A DNA stretch of 64,000 nt from contig OX578286.1 in NCBI GenBank assembly GCA_951217055.1, positions 6,178,033 to 6,242,032 of the forward strand, given 5' to 3'. The notes under the pieces are model-generated. The model made no database searches, was not told the origin of the DNA, and saw nothing but the letters and a program-made list of their open reading frames with translations. Position numbers and translations under genes: made by a program. How positions within the stretch are numbered: position 1 is the first letter of the stretch; the number at the start of each line of letters is the position of its first letter. The DNA is from Gerris lacustris. Lineage: Eukaryota; Arthropoda; Insecta; Hemiptera; Gerridae. Of this stretch, positions 10,568 through 20,945 are shown one piece after another.

Positions 10568-11153
10568 CTCACTCCCTAGCCTGTCACAAGCATGGGGTGG
10601 CCAAGTTCACCTAATTTTTTTTTGCAAATCTAGAAACCTTCTAGATTTGCGTTCACCTGTATTTTCCATAAAGTGATCCAAAAGGGTTAATTTCTGCTTA
10701 TTAGTTTACTAAAAAGCACATTTTATATGTGTCACAAGGTTTGTACCTCACTCCCTAGAATTTTTTAAAAATGACCGCCAAACTTGTAGAGAAGCAATAT
10801 TTGTTGCTCTAGCTTCATAAATAGGCAACACTAATTCAACATGCTGGATAGAATTAAGTTTTATTAGGTTACAATCCAGGGCTTCTTATCTTTTATGGGG
10901 GTTTTGTACTGAAAGTTAACGAGTATTTTTATTCAACCTCACTCCCTAGACCATTATAATTAAATGAAGGAAAGTGATTTTTTTAGTATTGCTTTTAATT
11001 TATAGTTCAGTTTGTAGAATACAGTCTTGGACATAAGCTGGATCAACCTGGAGTCATCCCTGTTCACATAATATCTCATTTGGCACTAAAACCTCACTCC
11101 CTAGCCTCTCACTCCCTAGTCTAATAGACAAATTCCATTCACCTAGAGAGTGA
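10568..11153. repeat. Cluster of CTCACTCCCTAG dodecamers
   Basis: Exact CTCACTCCCTAG occurs at 10568, 10747, 10938, 11093 and 11108. An inverted one-mismatch copy (CTAGAGAGTGAG) lies at 11142 and a degenerate CTCCCTCCCTAG near 11464. This spacing in AT-rich DNA is not expected by chance; it probably belongs to a MITE whose ends I could not fix. Confidence 0.75.
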
Positions 11154-11716
11154 GAATCTTGATGAAACAATCAGATTTTACATTTTATTTCAACTATTTT
11201 TGCCTTTTTTAAGTTGATTTACTTCAAGCCGTGACCACTCCTTATCACATTCCTCTAAATGTTGACTGGTAATGTACTTATAATAATTATTTTTGTGAGC
11301 AAGATTTTTAATTTTTTAAACGGTCCAAATGTGATTTTGCTTCCTAAGAGCTCAATTAAATTAGTTTTTAAACATATATTTTACTAAGCTATAATATTAT
11401 TAATGTTAATAATAATATTTTATTAATTAATTTATTACGCTTCTCATTAACAAGACTTGAATCTCCCTCCCTAGATTCAATCGATTTTTTAAAAATCAAT
11501 ATTATTGGAAATGTTGGTGATTGTGCGTGCATACCAAGGGAAGTTACTAGGGAGGCCATAAAGACATGGTAGCAGTGAAAAAAACTACAATTATTTCAAA
11601 AAAAATTTGAAAAATTACCAAGGTTGAAATGCACTGAAATTTTGAAATTACCCACTTATAGCAAAACACACTGAGCTTACTACTGAACTTACTGACAAAT
11701 ATTAACATTTTCTTTT

Positions 11717-11845
11717 AGAGGTTCGGCCTCACTGCCAAAGCCGCCGGCCACCACGCCGTTCCAAAAACCTCTGCCTGGGTCAAAACCAGCATGGCGTACC
11801 TCAGCAAAACCACACAAAATAATAAAACAGGATTGATTTTATTAT
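11717..11845 (+). other. Exon-like GC-rich island behind a strong splice acceptor
   Basis: A textbook 3' splice site (branch-like TTACTGAC, pyrimidines, TTTTAG) precedes ~100 bases that are far more GC-rich than their surroundings and open in all frames. One frame reads FGLTAKAAGHHAVPKTSAWV then KTSMAYLSKT and stops near 11848, next to AATAAAA-type sequence. It could be a terminal exon of a plus-strand gene or a captured exon in a repeat. Protein not recognised. Confidence 0.25.
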
Positions 11846-11939
11846 TTTAAGTTTCAAACGTAAAACCTACACGGAAATTTAAAACTAAAAGAATAAAAAA
11901 AAAAACAAAAAGTAGGAAGGATTTCTCCAGATCCCCGAA

Positions 11940-12850
11940 ATTAAAATTATAATGAAATAGTTATTTACGCACCAAGGGAGGAAACAAAGTCATTACACCC
12001 TGAGCGATTTGGTTGGTTCCTGAGGCGCAGCCGAGGGAACCATACTGTCTAAATCCCGAGGCGTAGCCGAGGGAGTTAATTATAGTGAGGGTACTGACTT
12101 TTTGCTCCTGTGGTTCGTACAAGGTTTTTCCTCTAGAAGGGAGAAAATCAACACAAATAAAACCTATGATTTCGATTTATCTATTTATTTAGGTATTAGT
12201 AACTAAATTTACAAATTTTTGTTCCTTTAATTTTAAAAATGACTTTTAAAAGCAAAAGAAAAAGTTTTATAACATCTTGTAGTAAAAAAAATAATATGAA
12301 TTAAATGTGCAATTCATCAATTCCAACTATGTTTTATTTGATTTCTATAATGACTTTCTATAACTATGTAACTATAATAATAATTCAAATGTTTTAATAA
12401 TACTACAAAATGACTAACTGAATAATATTTAATTTATTTGAGTTTAACCCTAAAATATGAGAAATCAAAAACATAAATATAACCTGATTAGACGTAACCT
12501 ACCTCTTTTGTATAAGTCTTGTTTAACTTGGTTTAAACTCAATTATGAAGTCATAAGACATTTTAAAATGACGATAAAAATTAAAGCATCACGGCAATCA
12601 AAAGTACGTGTTATTTAAACTCTCTAATATTTTTTAAAAAAACTGTTAAGCAGTCGAGTCATTCAGTTAAAAAGAAACTGCTACTAGTTACAAAACAGGC
12701 AACACTGATTTTTAAACAATAATAAGTTGGCTCTACTGTTACTTTCCACCACGATTTCTACTTTCCGCCACGATTTTCACAACTAGGCTGTAATGGGATG
12801 CTTTCCTCCCTATAAACTAGGGTGGAAAGTTAATGGTTTTCTCCCTTCTG
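11940..12850. repeat. Repeat with GGAACC/GAGGCGCAGCCGAG hairpins and AAGGGAGAAAA ends
   Basis: GGTTCCTGAGGCGCAGCCGA with GGGAACC forms a hairpin at 12023-12052, and a second related hairpin follows. TCTAGAAGGGAGAAAATC near 12132 is mirrored by GGTTTTCTCCCTTCTGGATG near 12835. It is related to repeats at 37.1-37.6 and 41.8-42.2 kb. Confidence 0.55.
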
Positions 12851-13346
12851 GATGAAAAAAATATGGCCCACCTGATAAATTTTCCACCAAATTTAAATAA
12901 ATTAATTAACTGAATATTTACCCCAATTACAAAATGTTACAAGGTGAGCGCATGTTGTAGGCTTAGTTTCATTCAAAAATATTGAGTAGAACCAAAGTTA
13001 TCGACCATTCCATAAAAAAATAATAAGACTTTTCATAACCTAAGTTTTTAAAACTAATATTTGCCTAATTTTGACATAAAATTTGAGGAAAAATAAATAT
13101 TCGCATATAATACACACCCAACTTTTCCATCAAATTTTAGAAAAAAAAAATTTGTGTATAATACGCACCTAGTTAAGATAAATGACATAATAGTGCGCAT
13201 TGTATATATAATCTCAAATATTTATAGCTATAATTTTTATTAAAGAAAAGCTTTTTAACTACTCTAGCAACTGACTCTAAGTTGAGTCTGAGTCAGTTGC
13301 TAGAGCTCGAAGACTCAACTTCAGGCTGTTCCTAGGTTTGACTATA

Positions 13347-14078
13347 CAGTAGAGTCTCGTTTATCCGGACCCCGCTAGTCCGGACATCCATATAATCCGG
13401 ACGTCCAAAAACTATGTACAAATTGGAACCAGGGCCTGTTAAGATTTGTTAATTGTTAAGATAATTGGAGTTTCTTCTTTTATTGTCTATTAAAACGTAT
13501 AAAATTGTTCCTAGTATAGTTTATAGGTGTATATTCAAACAGTCTAACAGGAGGAATACCCGGTATTTTCGTTAAAAATTAACAGATTTAAGAATAAGAA
13601 AGAACATCGATAAATTATTTCGGTTCCATAGAAATGTAGGGCGGAAGATATAAAGGAAGTGTATTCCAGGAAGTACAATTATATGTGACTGAGATGGGGA
13701 AGGGTTTTAAGAAACATGTAGCGGCGGCTCAACCCAGTTCCATGAAATTTTGCCAAGCCAAAAATGTCTAATGTTTCAACTTTTTGTAAAATGATTATCG
13801 CTCCTCGAATTTCATATCGGAACTCAGCCTGTTTCTCAGGAAGTCCCTCCTATACCTGCCACCTGCGTAATAGATTGTCATTTTATTTTAATTCATTTGA
13901 TATTTGACATGACTGGTACTGGTGAAGTAATTTTTACGATAAAAACCTCGATTTTAATAGTTTTACTCTACTAAAGCTTGTTCTACTGACACATTAAAAC
14001 TGATTCCGTTTAATCCGGACTTTCGATAATCCAGACTGGGTTCGGTCCCGTTAAACTCGGATTAGCGAGACTCTACTG
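13347..14078. mobile_element. Pogo-like element, TIR CAGTAGAGTCTCGTTTATCC
   Basis: Ends CAGTAGAGTCTCGTTTATCC and TTAGCGAGACTCTACTG are flanked by TA. Subterminal copies of AATCCGGAC occur at both sides. 732 bp, no frame longer than 60 codons. Confidence 0.85.
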
Positions 14079-14283
14079 TAATATTTTTTGACAACTTTAC
14101 TTACAGTAAAGAAATAGTAACTTTTAATTATGAGAGGAACAGCAGGCAACTCAATAAGGTTTGAGAATATCCCAAACAAGGAATGAAATATCACCTTTCA
14201 ACATCACTTTATTACCCCTGAAAACATCTGTAGAAATATCATCATATTAAATATAAAGGGGACAGTAAAAATTAAATTCTTAC

Positions 14284-14382
14284 TCATTGGTTCAAATTTA
14301 ATATTCAAATCATCTGGATCTTCATCAGTCTCTTCTTCATCTAATATAACTGATAATTTCATATTTGCTTTAGACATCAATC
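14284..14382 (-). CDS. Zinc-finger gene, exon A, possibly containing the start codon
   Basis: Acceptor ATTTTCAG and donor GTAAG bound an exon that reads LMSKANMKLSVILDEEETDE then DPDDLNIKFEPM. It is the third paralog of exons B and C. An ATG at 14377-14375 sits in a favourable position. If it is the initiator, the two bases and Leu codon before it are 5' UTR and a non-coding first exon lies further upstream; no further coding exon was found to the right. Acidic, function unknown. Confidence 0.7.
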
Positions 14383-15288
14383 CTGAAAATTAAGCAGGAA
14401 AAAAAAAACAGATAAAAATTATTGTTTTACGACTTACGACATATAATGGCTCACAGACACTTGAGGAGCTTAGTATCAAAGACGGACAAGAGCACATTTC
14501 AAAATTTTACAGGAGAGCCGAAAAACTGTAGCTCAAATTCTACAGGTGCTAGAGCAATGATTTCTTTTCTGTAGATTCTTAATAGACTCAAAACTAGTTA
14601 GAAGTACTGAGAACGTGAATTTCTTTGATATTTTAGCTGCTAAATGGAATTAAAAAGTGGAGTTGTCCGCTTTTGAAACAAAAACAAGGTTTCGTCCGTT
14701 TTTGAAGCAAAATGAAGTTGAAAATAATGGTTAGAATAATAATATTGGAGAATTTTTTTTTTTCTTCACATTTTTCAGAGTTCTTAGGAGAACTCTGAAG
14801 ATAAAATAATGGGCGCAGAAGGATGAAACTTATATGGGATCAACAATGGGCTAATTATGATCTTCCTTCCACATTTCATTAAAATCGGAAGAGTTGTTTT
14901 TAAGATATGTTGGTTTGCAAAAATACGTTAATGGATTTTTTTATCTCTTTCCAACTAAAATATCTCGAAAACGGTTTGTCTCACTTCAAACATGCATAGA
15001 ACCTTTTTTGAGCAGAATTACGTGAGAAATAGTTTTGATAATAACACTTCTCTAAAAAAAAATAAACCGTTTGGTGAAAAAAGAGTAAATTTTGGACTTA
15101 AAGGAGGGGGGATGGGGGGGACGCGCACCCCCAAGAGGGAGGAACTTTACTGTTTCTTACTACAACACCTCTTAAGAGTGTTTTCACAAAGTTTCAAAAC
15201 TTTATAAATTATTTCCTCCATTTGCTGTTTTTTTTTTTTACTAATTTGCCTGGACTATAATCTAATTTACACTATACAGGATTTTAAT

Positions 15289-15403
15289 AAAACCCGGTGC
15301 TTGCCCCATGTGATTATTTTGCTGACAACAGCATTTTTAATTATTATAATTAAAAATGCTGATATCAGCAAAAATAATCACATGGGAAAAGCACCGGGTT
15401 TTT
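15289..15403. mobile_element. 115-bp near-perfect hairpin MITE
   Basis: AAAACCCGGTGCTTGCCCCA is matched inverted by TGGGAAAAGCACCGGGTTTT. The arms continue through TGTGATTATTTTGCTGA to a centre of AATTATTATAATT. TA-like flanks. Confidence 0.85.
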
Positions 15404-15949
15404 ATGAGACTATTTTTGCAATGTAATTAAAAATGTTTATATAACATACGTAATTAATTTATCCATAAAAAACAATAATTAAAAATTTTAAAAAGTAAAC
15501 ATAGATAATCATCCTATAATTATTAATAATAATTATTTCTTAACTAAAAAGATACCAACAAAATTTGCATTACCTTTATATCGGGATTTCTTTTAAAAAT
15601 AATTAAGGAATGTCACCAAATACTCTTTAAATTAAAATATAATCTTTGAAATTGCCAATAAAAATTGAAATAATATAATAAAATATTTTAAATAAATGTA
15701 TTTTAATTTTAAGTAAACGAGACTCAATACACTAAAAACAAGATGCCGAATCCAAATCAAAAATCAAATAAAACTGAAACCGAAGCGGCCACTGGAAAAC
15801 AGAATATTTAAAAAATATGGAAACCCAGGTTTATTCATAAAATTATTTTAATTATGCGGTTCATTTTACACATTTATGTAATGCGTTTTATAAATTACGT
15901 TGATTTTGTTTAGAAACGGAAATAACGGAATACGTCGCGTCAGAGAGGT

Positions 15950-16460
15950 TACGTAAAAGTGACAAAGGTTGCTGTGACGTCATGCGCCCTCCACGATTTT
16001 TTGTCAGGTTATCTTTTCTGGCTCATAACAAACCATTGTTTACTAGGGTTCTGTGAGCATTTTATAGTTTTTTCCTCTTTTCATTCTATTAAAAGCTTTT
16101 TTAACCGTTTTTAACCTTATCATATATTAGTAACATCATTAATAAGCCAACAAATGTATACATGATAGGTGATAAAACAAATAATTCTCACAAATAACTC
16201 AAATAAGATGTAAAATAACTTACTTACAGATGTGCTCTTTTTACTCTATTAAAAGCTTTTTTAACTGCTTTTAACCTTATCATGTATCAGTAACATCATT
16301 AATAAGCCAATAAATGTATACATTATAGATGATAAAACAAATAATTGATTAAAAAATAATAATAAAATAAAATAGCACTGATAAAACTCAGTCGTATATC
16401 CAATGTTATGAGCCAGCTGACCTAACAACACACACTTTTTTACGTAAGTGACGTCACACT
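15950..16460. repeat. Inverted-repeat region with tandem duplication and two TGACGTCA sites
   Basis: The ends (TACGTAAAAGTGAC..., TTCTGGCTCATAACA) recur inverted at 16405-16460. Between them a ~125-bp unit (TATTAAAAGCTTTTTTAAC to GATAAAACAAATAATT) is tandemly duplicated from about 16085 and 16240. The palindrome TGACGTCA (consensus CRE) occurs at 15975-15982 and 16449-16456. Confidence 0.65.
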
Positions 16461-17012
16461 TCCCCGGCGTATAGTCGTAACAAGATAATTGTAACTTGTA
16501 ACATATAACTTAAGCAAATAATAATCTATGATTTTTATAAATAAATTATCATGACTTAATTCCTGTTTGGGTAAATCTTAAGAATACGCTCCGGTTGATA
16601 GAAAAGATGGCGGGGCCTCACTCCAACGTATTTTTTGGACAAAGGGATATCAACTCTCCTATGAACAAATCATACATATATAATTTCTCAAATGTTTAAA
16701 TCATACAAATGTAATGATTGACAAAGGTACCGTACTGTTTTTAATCTCCTAAGTGCACAAATTAAACAAAGTTGCCCCGCTAAGCGATTCTCGACCGTAG
16801 CGTTAACTTAATATTAGCCCCTGTGGGTTGTTTGTTGCTTGAACATATGGGTCAACATCCACGAAAGAATATTTTTTCTGATTGTCATATTTTATTTTTC
16901 TCTGATTAATTCAAAATTATATTTGCAAAGCTCAACTAGGAGGTTGACAGTTTCAGGCAAACGGATATTACGGATACGAGTAATATTAATAAGATATAAT
17001 ATAAGATGGAAT

Positions 17013-18283
17013 CAGGGCCGCCCTTAGGCAGGGGCAACCGCCCCGGGCCCCGTGCTTTTAGGGGCCCCGCACCTCAGAAACAAATAAAAAAAAATATGTG
17101 TGAGGCTCTCACGCATTATAAGTGAAACTTAAGTTTTAGAATGCATTGCTCTCTTTCATTTTTTGACGAATTTATTACATATTTCAGGATTAAGAAATGG
17201 CTATGGGAAATTTAATTGAAAAAAAAAAAAAATATTGCTTCAAAAAATATGTTTGTTTTAATTTACTGGTCTTTAAATAGATATAATACAATTAATCTCT
17301 AAAAATGTTACACTTGGACGAGTCTCGATTCGCAAACTTCGTTACACGATTTCACTATATGAAAAAATTCACTCTACCGCCGCCAAAGAAGTTTCACTTC
17401 AAAAATATATGAAAGTAAAATGCAGAACTCGTATTTTTATTAGACAGTTCTTCATATTTTAATAAAAACACTTTTTTAAATACGGCAAATACAACATGAT
17501 CTAACTGCTTGGAATGGTCCTGTAACAGTATATCATGAAGACGAGTATGTGTCCAAAGATATAAGTGGAAGCTCTTAATGAAATAAAAGTGTTTCGTGAA
17601 ATTGTTCCAGATGGTATTGACAGTCCAATTAAAGTTCTCAAGTATCTACAATGACATCAAGAATCCTTTCCCTAACCTTCAAATAGTGTACAGAATTTTG
17701 TTGACCATTCCCATTACAGTCACAAGTGCGGAAAGGAGCTTTTCTCGCTTGAAACAAATCAAAACTTATTTAAGGACGACTGTATTCCAAGAAAGACTTT
17801 CATCCTTGCAACTCTATCAATAGAGTACAATACAGTTAAAAGTATTAATTTTGTCACCCTCATTGACGAGTTCACTAAGCAGAAATCAAGAAAAGTGAAT
17901 GTTGCTTTGTAATATAAATGAGACTTTAAACTTGTTATTTTTCAGTTTTTTACGATATTCCAATTATTGTATATTGTTTTTATTATGTTTAGTAGGTACC
18001 ATTATAACCCTTTAACTTAACACATTTTCAGTGTAATAAACAATACATATATTTGTAACAAAATATGTTTGTTTTCTTGGTCATAATGAATATAAACAAT
18101 TTTTCCTTCAGTAATCACAGGGTGCACTCGTATAAGTATGACTATTTACATTTTAGTAAAGGGAAGAATAAAATCAACACATATATGACGAGTGGACCCC
18201 GTGGTTACCGAAGGTAAAATTGTGTACCCCATTTCGACACGAGTTCAATCAAAAAGGCCCCGCAACTGCTAAGGGCGGCCCTG
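17013..18283 (+). mobile_element. hAT transposon with perfect 8-bp TSD GATGGAAT
   Basis: Inverted ends CAGGGCCGCCCTTAGGCAGG and TGCTAAGGGCGGCCCTG are flanked by GATGGAAT at 17005-17012 and 18284-18291. It encodes only a remnant of transposase (17596-17823). Length 1,271 bp, so it is internally deleted. It sits about 170 bases upstream of the putative phosphatase transcription start. Confidence 0.95.
17596..17823 (+). pseudogene. hAT transposase C-terminal dimerisation domain remnant
   Basis: The 75-residue frame contains the conserved hAT C-terminal block: FPNLQIVYRILLTIPITVTS followed by AERSFSRLKQIKTYLR and QERLSSL. The stretch before it (17200-17590) has similar traces but stops and shifts. 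Only the dimerisation region remains, so it cannot be an active transposase. Confidence 0.9.
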
Positions 18284-18459
18284 GATGGAATCCATAAATG
18301 ATGTTTAGTTTTTTTGGGAAAAACTAACCTGCAATACTTAAATCTTAATGAATGAACCTGAATTCGGTAATAAAATAAGAAGGAAGTCTTCAATTTCTTT
18401 TATTCAATTTGTTGTTTTTGTATTTTTGTGTTATATCGTTTAGATTAATTTGATAGTTA

Positions 18460-18464
18460 TCAGT
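18460..18464 (+). promoter_or_regulatory. Candidate arthropod initiator (TCAGT)
   Basis: TCAGT, the arthropod Inr core, lies 168 bases before the phosphatase ATG, with no convincing TATA box upstream. A weaker TCAGTG occurs at 18601, close to the ATG. Confidence 0.3.
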
Positions 18465-18627
18465 GTGCGTGATGTGTTTTTACAAAATGAAAGATTAAAG
18501 GGTTGTTTTTAAACGTGTTTATTCGCTTAAAATAAATATTATAGGTTGATAACCAAATTGTAAAAAGTATTTTATAACTTAAAAACGAAATAAATATTGT
18601 TCAGTGTTTTTTTCTGAAAATATCTAA

Positions 18628-20325
18628 ATGAAGATGGATTTGATAAAAAACCCTAAGATAGAAAACGTACGTATGGTTGATAAGTATGTCTTTCGTAAAT
18701 CCTTAGCTGGAACTCTTCATTTAACGTCGACTAATTTAATATTTGTCGATCACGAAAGTAAAAAAGAAACTTACATATTTCATATGCATATTGCAAGTAT
18801 CGATAAATTACCGTTGACCGCTTCGGGTTCGCCTTTGTTGATAAGGTGTAAGACTTTCTTATCAGTGACTTTTATCGTTCCTAAAGAGAGAGATTGTCAC
18901 GAAATATTTACAGCCTTGTTACAGCTGTCACAACCATCTTGTATAGAAGATTTGTACTGCTTTAGGTATACTTCAAGTGGTGAAGACGTACCTAAAAACG
19001 CAGGATGGAATTTTTTCGATTTCCAAGCCGAATATCAAAGAATGAGAGTACCGAACGAGTACTGGACTATGTCACAATCTAATGTCAATTACGCTATATG
19101 TGATACGTACCCTAGTTATATTTTCGTACCGGTTTCAGCGACTAACGCTATTCTATGGGGAAGCGCTAAGTTCCGAAGTAAAGGTAGATTACCCGTCTTA
19201 TCTTATCTGCACAAGAATAAAGCCGCTATTTGTAGATGTAGTCAACCGTTATCCGGATTTAACGCTAGATGTCTTGAAGACGAACAACTTATGAATTGTA
19301 TTCTTAAAAGCAATCCTAACTCACCTTATATGTACGTCGTCGATACAAGACCTAGGATAAACGCAATGGCTAATAGAGCTGCCGGAAAAGGATATGAGAA
19401 TGAAAATTTCTACGAAAATATTAAATTTCACTTTTTAGGTATTGAAAATATACACGTTATGAGAAGCAGTCTTTTAAAATTGACGGATACTTGTGATTTA
19501 AAAACACCGTCGACATCGGCCTTTTTAAGTGGCTTAGAAAGCAGCGGATGGTTGAAACATATTAAATCAGTTTTGGATACGAGTTGGTTCATAACTCAAG
19601 CCGTCGATCAAGGAGTTAGTGTGGTAGTTCATTGTAGCGACGGATGGGATCGGACAGCACAAGTTTGCTCTTTAGCGGCTCTCATGCTAGATCCATATTA
19701 CAGAAGTATTCAAGGGTTTCAAGCTCTAATTGAAAAAGATTGGTTATCGTTCGGTCATAAATTCACTGATAGGATAGGTCAAGTTTCCGGAGACCCAAGA
19801 GAAATATCGCCTATATTCACACAAATGCTCGACTGTACTTGGCAACTATCTCAGCAATTCCCTTCAGCGTTTCAATTTAACGAACGATTCTTAGTGACGT
19901 TACATGACCATCTAAGTTCCTGTCAATACGGTACTTTTATCGGTAATTGCGAAAAAGAACGGAGTTATCTTAAACTTAGCGAAAGGACTTATTCACTTTG
20001 GGGATACATGGCTAATCATATGAAAGAATACATGAATCCTCTATACAGTACTGATAATTCTGAAGGACTTATGAAACCGAATTTATCACCACAATCAATA
20101 AGATTTTGGCGTGGTATGTACTGCAGATTCGACGGTGGCGTTCATCCTAGAGAAACAATGAGTGAACTTCTACTCACAGCGACCGATCGTGCGACTACTC
20201 TAAACGAACAAGTTAAACTACTACAGAAGAAAATTATTTATTTAAAAACTCTTATCAATAAGAACAAACCTAGAGAAAGTTCTCAATCGAAAGAAACGAA
20301 ACATCATTTGTGGCATAAGACGTAG
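18628..20325 (+). CDS. Myotubularin-related phosphoinositide 3-phosphatase (MTMR6/7/8 group), intronless
   Basis: The 565-residue protein has an N-terminal PH-GRAM region (residues ~1-105) and a myotubularin phosphatase domain (~125-500). The catalytic P-loop is HCSDGWDRT with Cys336 and Arg342, the full active CX5R signature, so it should be enzymatically active. It ends in a coiled coil (~512-545). The stretch KFHFLGIENIHVMRSSL is characteristic of MTMR6/7/8. Family enzymes remove the 3-phosphate of PI3P and PI(3,5)P2 on endosomal membranes, and MTMR6-8 pair with inactive MTMR9 through the coiled coil. There is no FYVE domain. The ATG at 18628 has another Met two codons on. The frame is a single exon although the neighbouring gene is spliced. 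AATAAA signals occur near 20516. Confidence 0.95.
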   Translation: MKMDLIKNPKIENVRMVDKYVFRKSLAGTLHLTSTNLIFVDHESKKETYIFHMHIASIDKLPLTASGSPLLIRCKTFLSVTFIVPKERDCHEIFTALLQLSQPSCIEDLYCFRYTSSGEDVPKNAGWNFFDFQAEYQRMRVPNEYWTMSQSNVNYAICDTYPSYIFVPVSATNAILWGSAKFRSKGRLPVLSYLHKNKAAICRCSQPLSGFNARCLEDEQLMNCILKSNPNSPYMYVVDTRPRINAMANRAAGKGYENENFYENIKFHFLGIENIHVMRSSLLKLTDTCDLKTPSTSAFLSGLESSGWLKHIKSVLDTSWFITQAVDQGVSVVVHCSDGWDRTAQVCSLAALMLDPYYRSIQGFQALIEKDWLSFGHKFTDRIGQVSGDPREISPIFTQMLDCTWQLSQQFPSAFQFNERFLVTLHDHLSSCQYGTFIGNCEKERSYLKLSERTYSLWGYMANHMKEYMNPLYSTDNSEGLMKPNLSPQSIRFWRGMYCRFDGGVHPRETMSELLLTATDRATTLNEQVKLLQKKIIYLKTLINKNKPRESSQSKETKHHLWHKT

Positions 20326-20332
20326 GTGAGCA
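20323..20332 (+). promoter_or_regulatory. Consensus 5' splice donor directly after the stop codon
   Basis: The phosphatase stop codon TAG is followed at once by GTGAGC, so TAG|GTGAGC is a near-perfect donor. It may be chance or mark a 3' UTR intron; an alternative C-terminus is not possible because the stop precedes it. Confidence 0.25.
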
Positions 20333-20614
20333 TAGCAAAAACATATTTGTATTTATTTAAAAGAAAAAATTATACGTATACTTATAAAAAAAAAATAATA
20401 AGGAAAAAAACTAAAATATTTGAAACTTCTCTCAAAATTAATTGATTTTTAAAAAAGCTCTTAAATTATTATTGAACAAAGTAATAATATTGTGAATTTT
20501 TATATAAAAAATATAAAATAAAATAAATTGAAGAAGAAGAGAGAAAGACTGATAAAAATGCACTCCTTACCTGGGTATTGAATTGGAGTTCTCTTTGCTA
20601 GCTAAATTACTCTA

Positions 20615-20945
20615 AAGCCTAGTCCACACCAGTAGACACGTTGCGAGACATTTCTATAGACGGTCTCATAGACCGTCTACAAAAATGTCCCGCAATGTGT
20701 CTATAGACATCTTCTGAAACCGTCTATGGTCTAGGTCTAGCGTCCACACTTGTAGACACGCTGCACAACATGCCTAACGTTGCACCATGTCTACCATTTA
20801 GAATGGAAAACCATAGACATGCGATTTTGGTCTAGCAACGAGACAGTAGACGCCGTTTGTCTCAGCCGATGTCTATAGACAAATCGCTAGACATTGTCTC
20901 TGAGACCAAAATCGCGCAACATGTCTACTAGTGTGGACAAGGCTT
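20615..20945. mobile_element. MITE, TIR AAGCCTWGTCCACAC, TA target
   Basis: AAGCCTAGTCCACACCAGTA and the inverted AAGCCTTGTCCACACTAGTA ends are flanked by TA. The motif GTCTATAGAC / TAGACA recurs across the 331-bp body. No frame. Confidence 0.85.

Larger units (their letters stand above)
9863..14283. other. Intron with repeats and one exon-like island
   Basis: It holds a cluster of CTCACTCCCTAG motifs (10568-11153), a GC-rich exon-like stretch on the plus strand (11717-11845), a repeat with GGTTCCTGAGGCGCAGCCG hairpins (11940-12850) and a pogo-like element (13347-14078). A 71-codon plus-strand frame from 10276 (VEDLIDHFGPRLTTL...) has no recognised homology. Confidence 0.6.
14383..18459. other. 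Divergent intergenic region between zinc-finger and phosphatase genes
   Basis: It contains a superfamily B fragment (14815-14935), a 115-bp hairpin MITE (15289-15403), an inverted-repeat region with two CRE-like palindromes (15950-16460) and a hAT element (17013-18283). The promoter and 5' UTR of the zinc-finger gene probably lie here but cannot be placed. Confidence 0.6.

Noticed and set aside
16604..16700. Short ORF beginning AAGATGGCGGGGCC
   Set aside because: Only ~30 codons without homology; the AAGATGGCGG string resembles a YY1/Pho site but has no support beyond the core.
19082..19294. 70-codon plus-strand frame inside the phosphatase gene
   Set aside because: Shadow frame of the confirmed MTMR reading frame.
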